Source: Protula sp. h YS-2021 (Eukaryota > Annelida > Polychaeta > Sabellida > Serpulidae). From it: a stretch of 64,000 bases of DNA. The stretch spans positions 23,997,308 through 24,061,307 of the forward strand of contig OX457026.1 in assembly GCA_949752745.1 (NCBI GenBank). The letters run 5' to 3'. The position numbers were made by a program, and so were the translations under genes. Positions within the stretch are counted from its first letter, which is position 1, and every line of letters starts with the position of its first letter. The notes beneath the pieces are model-generated. The model searched no databases. It worked only from the letters and a program-made list of their open reading frames with translations, and was not told the origin of the DNA. Below are positions 8,773 to 21,840 of this stretch, piece by piece.

Positions 8773-11700
8773 CTACAATAGAATTCATAGACTTTTAAAA
8801 TAAAATTGTGCACAAGTACCGCGGACTCCAATACTACAAATTTCACTTTTGCTGCAACGCAGTAAAATAAATCTTACAGGAACCGCTTCGAGTACCCCCA
8901 AACCAGATTCCAAAAGGTTGATATAAGTACATTGCAGCACAGATATAACTACATTACAGCATATTACTGTGCTAAAAGCCCAACAATATCAATCATATAT
9001 ATTTTAAACATCTTATTTATATTTAGAAAATACTTCAACTACAAAGTTACTCTTCGAACTCCGCTAACTAAAGCGCCCTGGTATAAAATCGGATCAAGCG
9101 CATTTCCTGTATGTCATGTATGGGATCTTGACTCTGAAGAAAGTTAAGCAATATTCTTCTCACTCAATGCCCCGGTATTCACAAAAGTTAACTGCACACT
9201 TAACTGTACTAAAAGAAGTGAAAATCGGTTGATCTGGCTTTATCGCGGAAATGATTTTAGGTGTATTTTCTTTGTTAAGCAGGTTAAATTGATTGAAATT
9301 ACTTTCGGGTGTTCTGTTTGTCAACGGTGTAGTTAACGGAATCACTTTACCGTACTTTACCGTAACCTTTGTGAACACGGCCACTGGAATCGTCATTCTG
9401 CTCTATCTTTATTTTCAAGGATATACTCCAAATAAAAACGTTACATTCAAACTGTCAAATCAGGCAGTTTTGAAACTGTGTACACTCCCTGGTTTGACAT
9501 TTTGCCTGTAACAAATATAATGGCAGAATTTCAAACCTGCGAAACAGCAAAATAATGACACCCTTGAAAATAAGGATACAGCAGAATACAAACCCTGATT
9601 TATACAATGTTCTGTCACACACAAGACACAACAGATTGTGCAAAAAGAATCGTGAAAATCTGTACATACTTCTGTCGATATTCGACGCTAAATGCAAGTG
9701 GATTCTCTTTCAGAATGAGGTGCTCCAGAGGCGAACCCTGCAGTTTTTTCAGCCCCTCAAAATTGTGGATGGCATTTTGCGCAAGCTTCAGATAGCGTAT
9801 GCTGGGTAGCGATGGAAGAGACTGGTTATAAACCACAAGAAAACATCTCAATTAAATTGATCATAAACCAGATGTAAAAATTAACTGTACTGATACAAAA
9901 ATGGGGGTGATACACTTATGACTAGGCCCAGATTTAACTTCTGTTGATTTAATTCTGGGAAAGCACCTCTAGACTTTGGTAGAAAAATTCAGCCTTGATG
10001 TTGTTTTTAGAAATGGTCAAACGTATGTTGTTGTTTTTCTTTTTTTTTTTAGGGTTCAAAAAGTGATAAACAGACCATTTAATTGGACGCAGAGTAGCTA
10101 AACTACTCCTGTGTTTTGAACTGCACTGACAAACCTTTATCTTTGACATTTATCTTTGACATTTAACTTGGACTTTTTTGTTGTGAAATAACAAATGGAT
10201 ACTTACTGAGAAACTAAGCAAATGGTTCATGGTCAAATCCAAATACGTACATCTGTAAACAAAACATTAAAAACGGGAGTTATAAAGTGGTCTTCTGATG
10301 ATATGGACCATGTACAATGGTCGAAATTATTCTATTTAATCGATTTGTTTTACTTTAATATGACATCTGCTATTGTAATTAAAACACTTTGATTGTCATT
10401 TCCTAACAACTCTTTCAACGGTTGCTTATTTGCTTTCCACCGTTTCTGGCATGCCTTGTTACTACAACCTTGTTATTTCAACATTCACTTACTTGGGGAA
10501 CGATATGGAAGACATATCCACGAGTTCGTTATTGATGAGCACAATCTGTTCGGCGTTGGGCAGACGCTTCAGTACCCGTATGAGCTGCGCCCTCTGGTAG
10601 TCATGCTCAAGTTCTTGGAATGATAGATTCACATGCTGATAAAAAAAGGAGCGAAAGTGATACAAAATACTCACCGAAGCAACCCTAATAACTTAAGACA
10701 TCAATGCTTAACGCTTTTCAGATACACACCTTTAGTTTTCTCGATCGTCTCTCTATCAGCAACCCCTTGGACAGAAATTATCATGACCGCATGACTAAAT
10801 TCGCGGGGTGTAAATCCCAACAGAATGCCACGGAGAATCACCGATGGCTGTACAAAGCCGATCTTATGAATCACAGCCTGCCTAGTGTGGCCGCTGACAC
10901 TCCCCTCTCCTATACCAGAAACACTTATTCCGGGTTATAGACACTTCCGCTACTTCTGTATTTTTCCACCTTCGTACTTTTTCATAAACGAAACCAATCA
11001 TCAGTATTCAAATTCTCTTATTATACATCTTTTTCACGACGATGTTTCGTTTTTTTTTGTTTTAAAATGACCTGATTTTATAGACAACAGGTTATACTCA
11101 CCCGAGCGGCTTCCCAGTTCTCCTTCTCCCTCTGATACTTGGTACGCTCTTTGCCCTGGTATGTGTGGTGTATTCGCTTGTCGTTCTCATCTCTAAGACG
11201 GTAGAACAGCGCCTCTTTTTGTGGTGGCCCTGAAAAAATACGTCATAACAAATGTGAGTTGGGTCTTTAACAATATTTCAATAAATCATAATAGTTTGGT
11301 AGAACAAACTTTTTTTTATTTCCATAAAACACCTTTACCATGGGCTTAAACAATTTCCTTCTCAATTTAAAATAAACTTATGTTGATAAAAACGATGGCC
11401 ATGACAAAAAAAAAAAAAAAAAAACAAAACAAATACATATACAAGAATGTTCGTGGACATTGTGCTTGGCCGAAAAAGCAAAGACATTGCAAAGGTGAAG
11501 GGAGAAACCATCTAATTTTGACAAAATTTAGATTCGGTTGAAGGCCTCATGGGCTGTTGCTATCAAAAGTAATCGAACAGAAAAAGTGGAATATACAGTA
11601 ATTTTTTATGATACTCTTTAAGCTCTCTGTCTATTTGGCCGGTTTTTGCCGAACCGATAACAAAAATACTACAATTCCACTGAAGACCTACTCTGCCTCG

Positions 11701-13497
11701 GATCAGGGAAAGAAAGAAAGAAGTTATTGTAATACGAGCTTTCCTGTGTTTCTGCGACAAGCAGATCTATAAATATGGCCTGTTAAACCTATGAAGATAG
11801 AACATGAAAAAGTATGCCTAGAGCGGGACTTCAACCCACAACCTCTTGCTTCGCAGGCGACAACGAGAACCGTTGCTTCTATGGGAGACAGATAAATTTT
11901 GCCGTCAAAACCGATGAGGGAGACAATACCAAAATTTACTTTGAGCAGGACTGGAACTCACGACCTCTTGATTTTAAGTCCAAGGCCTAATCCACTTGAG
12001 CTATTCTGTTTTCATAATCAAGGATGGTGAAGAAACATGAAATAGGAACACGTTGCGATTTTCTGCAATTTGATTATTTTGGCCAAAACTTTGGCCAATT
12101 ATGATCAAATCCCCAAACAAACACAAGCCTGATGCAGGAATTGCAGGGGAACATTTCCTTAAAAATTTCAAGACAATCGGACTGTTACGAAGAGTGGCAT
12201 TTATCGTGTTTTCATAAATTAGGCCAATATCTTGGCAAATTCGGAAAAACAGGATTACCCCAGGGAACATTCCTGCCAAATTAAAGAAACATCGGACCAG
12301 AAATGAATGAAAAAGAAGAATTTTGAAAATTTACTTATTACACACGCACATATAATTACTTATTACACACGCACATATAACAGACGATGGAGTGAGGAGT
12401 GTAGCCCACCGACAATAGTCGTCGATGCTGAAAACAACAGAAACCATTTTCTCTACCAACAAACGTGATGTTCACAGATTGATTGATATCAGAGTATCTA
12501 ATCACGAAAGGGGGGGGGGGAATGGGGTGGGAGAGGGCATTTACCAAAGTAAGAACCGTCAGGCGGAGAACTGCCATTATTGAACAAATACTGAAAAATT
12601 ATCTCGAATTTACTTCAGTATTATAGTAAGTCTATATTTGCATGTACAACACAACATTGTTTTAACGACACTGTTTGGACAGCGGAAAATGATCGTGAAA
12701 AAAGTGCACTGATCTAACCAACATTTAGAAACTGGAAAAACCTCAACTGGGAGCAGAATACCATGCCGCAGTGTGCACAATATCGTTAAACCGATATCGC
12801 GATGATTGGCCTGCTTACCGCCTCTCACTCTGGGTGCCCTTAGTTTATCGCCAGTGACGTCAATGTGTGCCACGTCATGCCATACGGAGAAACGGAACCT
12901 ATGAGAGGGCAGCTGCCATGACAGAAAACACAAGCATACATTTTAACATGATTAGTTCTACATTCCAACACAGATAGATGGCGAGTGCTACTTGACGCCT
13001 CTCCGTGGTATTGCAGCAGTCAAGCGTAACCTAAAAGAAGAAATCTCAAAAAACATGATACTTGTCGTTATAAGGCAACATTTCCACTTATCGCGTCAGT
13101 ATCTTACATTGTGTCACAAATTTAGACTTTGCTCCGAAAGTAACTGAACAAATTTATTCCTTACAGGTTTGAGTGAGGGCAGACATAAAGCCTACTTAAT
13201 AGTTCATTTCGTTTCTCAGCACTGTCAAGATAACACAGTCACAGTTACCCTTCACACCGGCATATCCCGCCAGTTGCTTCCTTCGTGAGTATGTGTCTGA
13301 CTTACTTTAGGAAGCACGTGGTCGGAATCGTGAGAGTTGTCATCCTGCAAGGCGCCGGTCAGGAAGAGGGGGATGCTGGTGCCCGCGAAGGCCGTGCTAC
13401 TTTCACTCGCTGTGATGGTCGACGAGTGAATGGATTCACTGTGAATATCGACCAACAAACAACCACAACTGCTACATTTTGGTGACATGTTTTGCAT
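8595..13497 (-). CDS. Leucine-rich-repeat protein with C-terminal CaaX box, 310 aa, seven coding exons
   Basis: Exons (minus strand): 13306-13497, 12819-12912, 11102-11229, 10493-10635, 10207-10252, 9670-9821 and 8595-8772. All introns are GT-AG and the phases join exactly into 933 nt. Residues 1-64 are a Ser-rich leader with a Cys cluster (KCSSCGC). Residues 65-138 are charged and helical (GKERTKYQREKEN). Residues 139-265 form leucine-rich repeats, for example YLDLTMNHLLSFSSL, IRYLKLAQNAIHNFEGL and PLEHLILKENPL, closed by a capping LPNLKYLD segment. The last four residues, CIIL, form a CaaL box, the signal for geranylgeranylation. The start is the first ATG of the open frame (MQNMSPK; an ATG three codons later is also possible). 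I do not recognise a named orthologue. The role is probably a membrane-attached protein-binding scaffold, which is inference. Confidence 0.85.
9670..9821 (-). CDS. LRR gene coding exon 6
   Basis: 152 nt between ATAACCAG and the donor GTATGT. It encodes two leucine-rich repeats (SIRYLKLAQNAI and PLEHLILKENPL) and ends SVEYRQ. Confidence 0.85.
10207..10252 (-). CDS. LRR gene coding exon 5 (46 nt)
   Basis: A short exon between TTTACAG and GTAAGT, encoding CTYLDLTMNHLLSFS. Its phase joins exons 4 and 6 without a break and supplies one leucine-rich-repeat strand. Confidence 0.8.
10493..10635 (-). CDS. LRR gene coding exon 4
   Basis: 143 nt after the acceptor TTTTTATCAG. It opens HVNLSFQELEHDYQRAQL and enters the first leucine-rich repeat (LPNAEQIVLINNEL). 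The donor is GTAAGT. Confidence 0.85.
11102..11229 (-). CDS. LRR gene coding exon 3
   Basis: 128 nt after the acceptor TTTTTTCAG and before the donor GTGAGT. It encodes the charged segment PPQKEALFYRLRDEN to KENWEAAR; phase 0 at its end. Confidence 0.85.
11821..12008 (-). repeat. Two tandem tRNA-like sequences (SINE-like)
   Basis: On the minus strand 12008-11942 reads as a tRNA without acceptor stem: TAGCTCAAGTGGATTAGGC (A box), TTGGACTTAAAATCAAG (Leu-UAA-like anticodon arm) and GTCGTGAGTTCCAGTCC (B box). A second unit at 11884-11821 has TGCGAAGCA and GTTGTGGGTTGAAGTCC. Both end PyCCYGCTC. The missing variable arm and acceptor pairing argue against a working tRNA and for a tRNA-derived SINE. 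It lies in intron 2 of the LRR gene. Confidence 0.5.
12819..12912 (-). CDS. LRR gene coding exon 2
   Basis: 94 nt between the acceptor TGGCAG and the donor GTAAGC. It encodes LPSHRFRFSVWHDVAHIDV and on to RVRG, ending one base into a codon. Confidence 0.75.
13306..13497 (-). CDS. LRR gene coding exon 1
   Basis: Encodes residues 1-64 and ends CTTCCTAAA before the donor GTAAGT, phase 0. An acceptor-like CACAG lies just upstream at 13506, so a non-coding exon may precede it. Confidence 0.75.
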
Positions 13498-16010
13498 AGG
13501 AAACACTGTGTTTATATCACTTAAAACCAAAGTAACAAAATTGAGGCTCTAAACTTTGAAACTCACAGGATCATCGAGTCACCATAAGCAGCTGTGAAGC
13601 CATCACACGCATTCGATACGATATTACACCATTAAAACGTTAATAACTTGACTTTTAACTCATCTTTGAACAACACCGTTTAAATGTTGATCACAGTTGA
13701 AACAAATTAAAACGTGAATGTCGAGATAAATAGACTCCGCCACGACGACAATAGCCTACCCATTAGCATTCATTTTCTGGACTACAACAACAGTACTGGG
13801 CTACGACAATAGTACTGGGCTACAACAACAGTACTCTAGCCATTAGTAACCATATCTCTGCTATGACGACAGTGCCCTACGCATTAGCAATAATTACTGA
13901 TTTCTAATTTTCGAACAGACTGCACACCCTGCATACATCGTGTATCAGACAGACATGTATAAGGTAACACGATCCCTGAATACTTACCTTTCAGACATGA
14001 CAATATTTCCCACACAACTACCAACTCTTTGGAATCTTCAGGCTATTTCTGCATAAAATAAAAACATTAAAAATTCTTGATATGTTTATAATTAACAACC
14101 CAGAGATACTGAAGTTGAAAAATGCATTTCATATTGAAACTAGAACCGCATTTCGCAAGCGAAGTCTTCAACACTTGACAAACATTAAAAGTTAAAAATA
14201 TTTCGTTGAACGGCTTATTATTTCTTGAATAACATGAAGCTTTTTTACAAGCCGCACATTCTGTAATACAACAAAGTAGAGAGCTTATGGCGCAGCACGT
14301 TATGTCGGCTCAACGGCTATATTGATTGAACCGACCAGCACTTTTTCTCTATGCAGGCAGAGCTCGCGTAATGCCCATAAGCTGAGTTGCTTTGCTCAAC
14401 CGTTACTTTGCTTTTAAATGGGTTCTATTTATTTATTCTAAAATCAGCTGTGTTCGCATGGCGTTTTAGGCATGAAAACGAAATCGCAGAGGAAAAACGT
14501 ACATAAGTACACAGTTTTGTGGTCCTAGGACCTGTAGTGTCAGAGAAGAAGCTGAGATAAGAAAATGAATTTTTACTCTCAAATAAAAAAAAAATAGCTA
14601 AACGGCTGCCCGCACGAATTCAAATACGCCTTGACCAAGTCAAAGACTTGTCAAGTGTTAAAAATTCCAGGGTAGTGAGTTTCAGTAGACTTGATTTTGA
14701 AGTTGACAAAGTGATACAGTGGAAATTGCGACAGTATTATTGCGAAAAGTGAAATTACAAGTTTTGTTTCTTATGGTTTACTTCTAAAGTTTTTGATAGT
14801 GGTAACTGGATGCTTTTGCACTTTAGCGGGTGGTTTACAGAGAAACTGAGTGAGTAGGGAGAGGGAAATCAACCACCTTGAATTGATCTCGAATTAAGAG
14901 ATCTCAAATTAACCTCAGATTAAAAAACTCTAAATTGGTATAGAATTGAAAAATACGCTATCTTATATTAACCTCGAAATATTTCGAACGTCTCTTTTTA
15001 TCACAAAATAAATATAAAATAAATATTATTTCTACATATATGAACTAGAGAAAGTGGAACCCGGAAAATTCGGGGTCTGCGGGACCTGGCAACCGATATT
15101 TTTAAGATTGTCGTACTTATCTGGTGTTTTGTAGATATTTGTATGGATTTTGATACTTATAAAGTGCAGAATTTTGTCGAAATGCATAAATAAAATAAAT
15201 TTAAAAAATAAATAACAGCTGCAAATTATTAATATTAATATTTCCCTCACAAATGGTGAGTCTCAGTCGTTTGAATCTGAATGAATAACAATATGAAATG
15301 CTTTCGGTCTGCGAAAATGTTAACTCAAAATGTTAACTACAAAATGCTCACTGGCTAGTACTTTCAGTCTCAACTGGTTTTACTAAAACAGTTCAGCTAT
15401 TTCACTATTTTCCTGGTAGCTTGGTAAAAAAAGTAGACAACTGTTTGTTGATTAGTTTGACCAACACGATTTTTACTGAAAACGTTGAGGATATCATGAA
15501 TCTTGTGGTGTGGTCTGCGTTTTCGCACATACCTCGTATCTTTCGAATATCCTGCAAAATCGCGATGGAAACGTACGCGAGTAGCTCAGATGTCAACAAT
15601 ATCAATTGCAATTCAAGTTGAGCGATGGGTATTAGTGGTAGGGGGAGGGGGGCAGGTGATGCCTTTATTTGCCTTATCAGCGTGGCGACTAGTCCCTAAG
15701 GATTAAGGAAGTAAAGACCTCAATAGAGCGCCACAACATGCAGTGTTTTAAGACAAAAAAATGCGCTCGCCAAAATTTATTCGTATCAACCGATTATCAG
15801 AAAATATGAACTTATTACACTGAAGTCTATGGGAGTCACATAATCTGTCTTCACTATATCTAATACGATATATATATATTATATATACATATATACATTT
15901 ATTATATATCGCCATAAATATAAATATATATAAACTGTAATTTCATATGATGTATTATATACATAGTACAGTGTAGTACAATGTTCACCCCTTCTTACTA
16001 AACGGGAGGT
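13498..16010. other. Upstream region of the LRR gene and intergenic DNA, no coding gene seen
   Basis: It probably contains the LRR promoter. A candidate non-coding first exon is 14048-13988 (minus): acceptor TTTTATGCAG, donor GTAAGTA, 61 nt; its ATG does not read into the coding exon. A short minisatellite (GGGCTAC-ACAA-AGTACT) spans 13780-13850. AT-rich low complexity lies at 15868-15965. Confidence 0.3.
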
Positions 16011-16028
16011 ACGATGTCCTAGCTAGTA

Positions 16029-16107
16029 TAGGCGATTGCACAGGAAGAAGCAGCGTTGAACCCGTTCAGCACTTGGATTGGTGACCACAGTTCGGTGTAG
16101 ACTTAAA
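16029..16107 (+). repeat. 5S rRNA-like fragment
   Basis: The stretch AAGCAGCGTTGAACCC-GTTCAGCACTTGGAT-TGGTGACCA follows the order of the 3' half of animal 5S rRNA (AAGC-ACGT-GGGCC, then the TACTTGGATGGGTGACC box), and GTGTAGACTT matches the usual 3' end. The 5' third is not recognisable. It is a pseudogene or the head of a 5S-derived SINE. Confidence 0.5.
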
Positions 16108-17890
16108 TTAGTCTCAAATTAGGACTGTATTTCCTCATGTGTTTTTTTCAATCGAGTATGCACTTCAAGATTAATTTGAGAAGTCTCAAGATTTAATTTC
16201 ACATGGCAGCCCCAAATTATATGATTTCTTCCGTTTGGGATAATAGCAAATAAAGTCTTTTTCCGTTACATGCAACATTCACGAAGCGCGTGTATGTGTG
16301 TGAATTTTTAGACTTGAACTTACTTTTTCTTAGAGCCTGCTGTAAAGATCGTATATTTACGGATTATGGATTACAACTTTTTCACAGTAAAGAAGAATGA
16401 AGAAATGATGCCAAAATACACCGTTCAAATGCTGACACATGCGTCTGTGAAGAAAATCAAGAAGTTTCGCGAAAAAAAACAAAAAAGCATATTTATGGAA
16501 AAATGTGCTAAAATGTAATGCACCGGGATGAACATATTTTATACGTATTGCAATGCAATACAACAATTTCTGACTACCCGTTAGATACAGGACTCTAACT
16601 ATGTACCTGGTAGTCAGAATTAAGGATCAACTGTTCACAGCTAACAGTCCTAGATGACGCTTGCTAACTTCCTAAGACAGCAAGAGCCACAGTTCCAGCA
16701 ATACAACTTGCCACTGATGTCAATTTCGCCAATCTCAGCGCACGATACGGTTTAATTGCGTTATTTAGAAAGAGTACATCACATAAATGGCTCCATCATA
16801 AATTATGTTGCACAATTTTGGTGGTCTACTAACAATTTTGATCTGATGAAAATAGCCTTAGCTTTTTTCTTGTGGTCAGTTTTAGAAACCCTCATTATCG
16901 TCCACAAGAACAATGAATATACAACTGCAAAAAAAAAAAACACTCTTTATTCGAGTTGCCGCTGAAGTGGAAAATAATGCGCAATGATTCTTCTCCGAAA
17001 GAAATCAATATTGTTATTTCCACATGGTTATTGTTGTTTGTTTATGGTTATTGTTATGGTTATTATTGTTATTGTTATGGTTACTGTTGTTTGTTTATGG
17101 TTATTGTTATGGTTATTATTGTTATTTCCACGTGGTTATTGTTATTTCCATATGGTTATTTCAGTTGGTGGACCTGTGACCCTTTCGGTCCTGGGAAGAT
17201 ACCAGTTACATACAATAGAGGCCCTCATGCACTCCCTCTGGTGCCGGTGATAAAAAAATCTCTATTTACGAACCAGTTGTCTTGATGTTTTATTCTGAAA
17301 AGTTTGGATATTGTTTTGTAAGAATTTTGATTGTTTTTAGTTCATCTATATTGCATTTTGATGACCCTTGATGAGCCCTTTTCCAATATTCACCTTTCTG
17401 AATGGATTTTCCTACCGCCTCGAATAAGTGCACTAGGGACTCTGGTGTACTAATGTATTTAAATCGTAGAACGGGTCAGCCGGGACTAACAGCTAATGTG
17501 CTTGTTAACGTAAGAGACAGTAATTGTGAGAAATAACAGGCTTTTAATGATTTTAGTGAAACATGTCTTGAATTACTCGGAACAAATATATGATACTGGC
17601 ATAAAAAACAGCTGATCAATCTGAACAGTTCCGACAATTTTTCTCCTGATCAACTTTATGCTTTGATGATCTCTTGAACATTACACTTTCGGTTTTACAC
17701 TATTATATTGTGCGACACACTTTCATAAGTATGGTGCTAATGATATTCAGTAGTAAAATTAGTTATGTTTCAGTCTATACACGCCAAATTTTCCATACTA
17801 CCATCCTTCCCAGTTTCCAGACTGGAACTTGTACGAGTACGAGTGGAGGATGAATGGTTACAGTGGACCCAAACTGGAGAAATGAACACG
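16108..17890. other. Intergenic DNA, no gene seen
   Basis: The only structure seen is a degenerate tract of GGTTATTGTTATGG-type units at 17015-17165. Apparent short ORFs here lack any recognised motif. Confidence 0.3.
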
Positions 17891-17892
17891 AA

Positions 17893-20800
17893 TTGATTGA
17901 TTGATTTGTTTAACGACACCGGCAACCCGTTAGGGTCATATTGTGTCGGTTCTGTTGCTATAGGAAGACTCAGTTGAAACTAAAATCAATTAAAATAGAC
18001 ATAACAAGTAGTGTATATTCTAAAACCAACTAAATTCAATTTAAAACTTACTGTACAAGTGTATTTCTTTCAGAAAAGAAATAATTTTACTTGGTCCTAC
18101 CTTTGTAAAAAGGTTTTCATGGAATTCGCACTGTAGTAGCGTGAACGAATGTTCTGAAAATCTGCACAATTGAGTAGAATATGTTTTACAGTCAAACGTT
18201 CTTGACAACCAATGCATTCTGGCGGCGCATCGCCCCTCAAAAGATATCTGTGGGTAATGTATGTATGCCCGATTCGGGCTCTATGCATAACCGTTGTGTC
18301 GCGAATATTGCCAAAAGCTACCTGCTTTTGTCCAACTGTTGGTTGGATTTGTAACAGTTTGTTAGTTCTTTGTTCGTTCCACTTTTGTTGCCAAAGGTTT
18401 TTTACATAGCTTGCGATATGGGGTTTAAAGTCGGAGTATGGTATGAGAAGGTCTGATATGTTGTAGTTTAGCGCCTCTTTTGCTGCTTGGTCCGCAGCTT
18501 CATTACCCGATATGCCCACGTGGCTTGGCACCCAGCAAAACACTACGGATTTTCCTTGTTTGACTGCTCTTTCATAACGTTCTATTAGGTCTGAAATCAT
18601 CGTGTTCGACACCTGCAGATTTTCTAGCTATTGTAGGACCGATAAGGAATCGACACAGATAAGGAACTTTTTGTACCTACTAATCTTGACGATTTCCATG
18701 GCTAGTTGGAGTGCCCGAACCTCCGCGGAAAATATGGAGGAGCCATTTGGTAATCTTGTTTTCAGGGTATTTGATTTTGTAACTATTTTGAGGCAGCAAC
18801 TTTGTTATCGAGTTTAGATCCGTCCGTGTATATGAAACGATGGTGAAGGTAGGTTTCCTTTAACTCAGCAAACCTAGCTTTGAATTCTTCAGCATTTGTT
18901 GCATCTTTGGGATACTTTGTCAGAGTTTTGTCTATGGCGGGTCTTTGTATTTTCCATGTCGGGTATTTCAAAACTTTTGAGTTTGCAATTTGTTCGACTT
19001 TGATTCCAGCATTATTAAGGTGGTTACGGATTCTAGTGCCAAGGGGAAGGATAACCCTAGGGCGTGTGTTTAGGATTTCTGAATGGTCTTTTTCGAACAC
19101 TGCCTTATGGGTGGGGTTTTCTTTATTTGCGCATAGTTTAATTGCATATTGCATTGAGACTTTGATTCGTTGGATATCTAATGGTTGTTCATTTGATTGA
19201 ACCTGAAGGCCTTCCGCAGGTGACGTTCTGAAAGCGTTAAGGCAGAGGCGAAGGCCTTGGTTTTGTATTGGGTTCAACATCTTCAAGTACGAACGCCTGG
19301 CTGATCCGTAGACGATGCTACCATAATCTATTCTAGATCTTATTAATGATCTATAGAGTTTAAATTTAGTACTGGTATCTGCTCCCCAGTCTTGAGCGGA
19401 GACGACTCGTAGCAGGTTGAGTGCTTTTTGACATTTCCTCTTCACCTCTTTTATGTGGGGAATAAAATTTAGCTTCGAGTCCAGAATTAGACCAAGGAAT
19501 TTGTTTTCCTTCACTACATGTATCTTAGTGTTTGATAAGTATAAAATAGGATCATCGTGTTGCTTTCGCTTGTTGCAAAAGTGCATGGAGACTGTTTTGG
19601 TTTACGAAAATTTGAAACGATTTTGGTCAGCCCATTTTTGAAGAGAGTTTATATTTTGCTGGAGGCGACGCTCGATGAGATTCATATTCTCACCCCTTGC
19701 AGACATAGCAAAATCGTCTACAAACAGTGAGCTGTCTATTCCCTGTTTAGTTGCGCCTTTGATACTATTGATTTTGATTAGAAACAAGAGAATTGATAGA
19801 ATACAGACTTGAGGATAGCCCTCTTCTTGCTCAAAATAGTCGGAGAAGATGGAACCGAGACGGACTTTAAATCGCCTATCATTTAAAAAACCTTCAATGA
19901 ATTCTGGGAGACGACCTCGTATGCCAAGGTTGTAGAGGTCTTGCATGACCTGGTGTTTCTAAGCCGTGTCGTAAGCTTTTTCTAAATCGAAGAAAACAGT
20001 GACGACATGTTCGTTATTGATAAAACCTTCTCTAATAAATGATTCGAATCTAACCAGGTGATCTATGGTACTTCTTTCTTTTCTGAAGCCGCTTTGGATG
20101 TCAGTAAGTAGGTGATTTTTCTCTAAATACCAAATTAGTCTTGCGGCTATCATTCGCTCCAGTGTTTTGCACAATGAACTTGTCAGAGATATTGGGCGGT
20201 AATTTTGGGGATTAGTAGAATCCTTATTGGGTTTTGGAATTCGTATGATGGTGGCTTCTTTCCATATTTCAGGAAGGTTTCCTGTAGTCCAAACTTGGTT
20301 GAGTAATTCTAGGAGGACTTCAAGGGTTTCCTCAGGTAGGTGTTTTAAAACCTTCTAGTGAAGGTCATCTGGTCCGGCAGCTGAGTCATGTGAGTTATGT
20401 ATAGCGTCTTTCAACTCATTCGGAGTAAAGGTGCTATTGTACTCTTCCAAATTATTTGAGGTAAAGTCTATTGGTATTTGTTCTTTAATTTCTTTTATTT
20501 GACGGAACCCAAGAGAGTAATTTTCAGATGAAGAGTTGAACTGAAAGGTTCTACCAAAGGTATTTGCTATTTCATAGGGTTTTGTGATAGTTTGGTTGTT
20601 TGTAGTGAGGTGGTTTATGGGTTTTGAGATGATTTTACTAGATATTTTTCGAATTATCTCCCATACTTTTTTGGTTGAATTGTTTTTGTTCAATTTGGAG
20701 ATATATTCCGCCCAGGTTTGCTTTTTGCTTGCTTTGATGGTTCTGCGTGCTTCGGCACGTAGCCTTTTGTATTCAAGTTTGGTACTATTGTCCGGGCTGA

Positions 20801-21830
20801 TGTAGAATTGGTGCAGAGCTGTTTTTCGCATGGCTATTGCTTTTTTGCAATCGTCGTTAAACCAAGGTTTTTGTTGTTTTTTAGGATTTCCGGAAGTTTT
20901 AGGTATGGTTTTTTCCATGATTGCCTGGATTAGAGCCGTAAAAAATAAAATTGGGTCGTCGTCATGTGTAAACTGGTTGATTTTAATGGCCTTTTTGCAG
21001 AGTTACTGGAACAGTGACCAATCTGCTTTGTGGAATTTCCACTTTGGTATTCCTTTTTGTTGCTGTGGATCTAGTGGTTTTAATAAAATGGGGTAGTGGT
21101 CGCTGCCATAAGTGTCGTCCAAGACTTCCCATTCAAAATCTAAAAACAAATTCCTAGATGCCATTGCAAGGTCGATAGAGGTTTTTGAACCAGTGCCAGG
21201 ATGTAGGTATGTAGGAGATTTATCATTGTAAAGTGAGAGATTGTGGAAATTTAGTAGGTTTTCAATTAGTTTACCTTTGTGGTCGGTGCTTGTATTACCC
21301 CACAGGTCTCTATGTGCATTGAAGTCGCCTAAAAATAGAATAGGTTTTGGTATTTGGTTAATCAAGTCATTAAGTTCTTCTGGTTGGGGTTTGGAGGGTG
21401 GTGGTAGGTATATGTTGCAAATGGAAAAAGTTTTCTTCATCGTAACACGAACTGCAGTTGCTTGCAGGTTTGTATTTAATTTGAGTTCACTTTGAATAAC
21501 GTTGTTTCGGATTAAGGTAGTGATTCCGCCATCACTACCTTAATCCAAAAAACCAAAAATGTTATTGGCATTTTTGCTTTAGGGAGTGTAACCGGTTAAA
21601 TTTGGTGGGTAAATATCAGTACCGTATGTTTCTTGGAGGCAAAAGATGGACGGGTTATACTGCTGGCTCAGAGTTAATAGATCTATTTGGTTGGTCCAAA
21701 AACCTCTAATGTTCCAGTGAACTATTGTCATTAGGTACTGTTGACTCTAGGTCTGCTGATTGCCACTCGTGGTGGCTTGGGATGGACAGGGAGGGAGTGA
21801 AGGGAGACCTTACGCACATCTTCCGTAGCT
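17893..21830 (-). mobile_element. Nimb/I-type non-LTR retrotransposon, 5'-truncated and decayed
   Basis: Minus strand: the tail of a gag-like ORF (STVPNDNSSLEH then stop) overlaps the ORF2 start at 21731. The 3' end carries a GTTAAACAAATCAATCAATCAATT tail near 17893-17920, a tail type I associate with mollusc Nimbus/I elements. The 5' edge near 21830 is approximate. The element lies between the LRR and Atos genes. Confidence 0.8.
18097..21731 (-). pseudogene. LINE ORF2 remnant: APE endonuclease, reverse transcriptase, RNase H
   Basis: The frame starting at ATG 21731 runs to about 18783, then shifts by one for the rest. Endonuclease signals are IVHWNIRGFW, ICNIYLPP, LFLGDFNAH and GSDHYPILL. 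RT signals are SGFRKERST, TVFFDLEKAYD and SLFVDDFAM (the F-A/V-DD box); the usual GxPQG box is altered to GYPQV. RNase H signals are FIYTDGSKLD, WVPSHVGISGNEAAD and a C-terminal Cys/His segment (PPECIGCQERLTVKHILLNC). In-frame stops occur at 21579, 21540, 21000, 20355, 19959 and 19602, mostly single-base changes. No indel is evident across the first 2.9 kb, so decay is recent to moderate. Confidence 0.85.
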
Positions 21831-21840
21831 GAAAACATAT

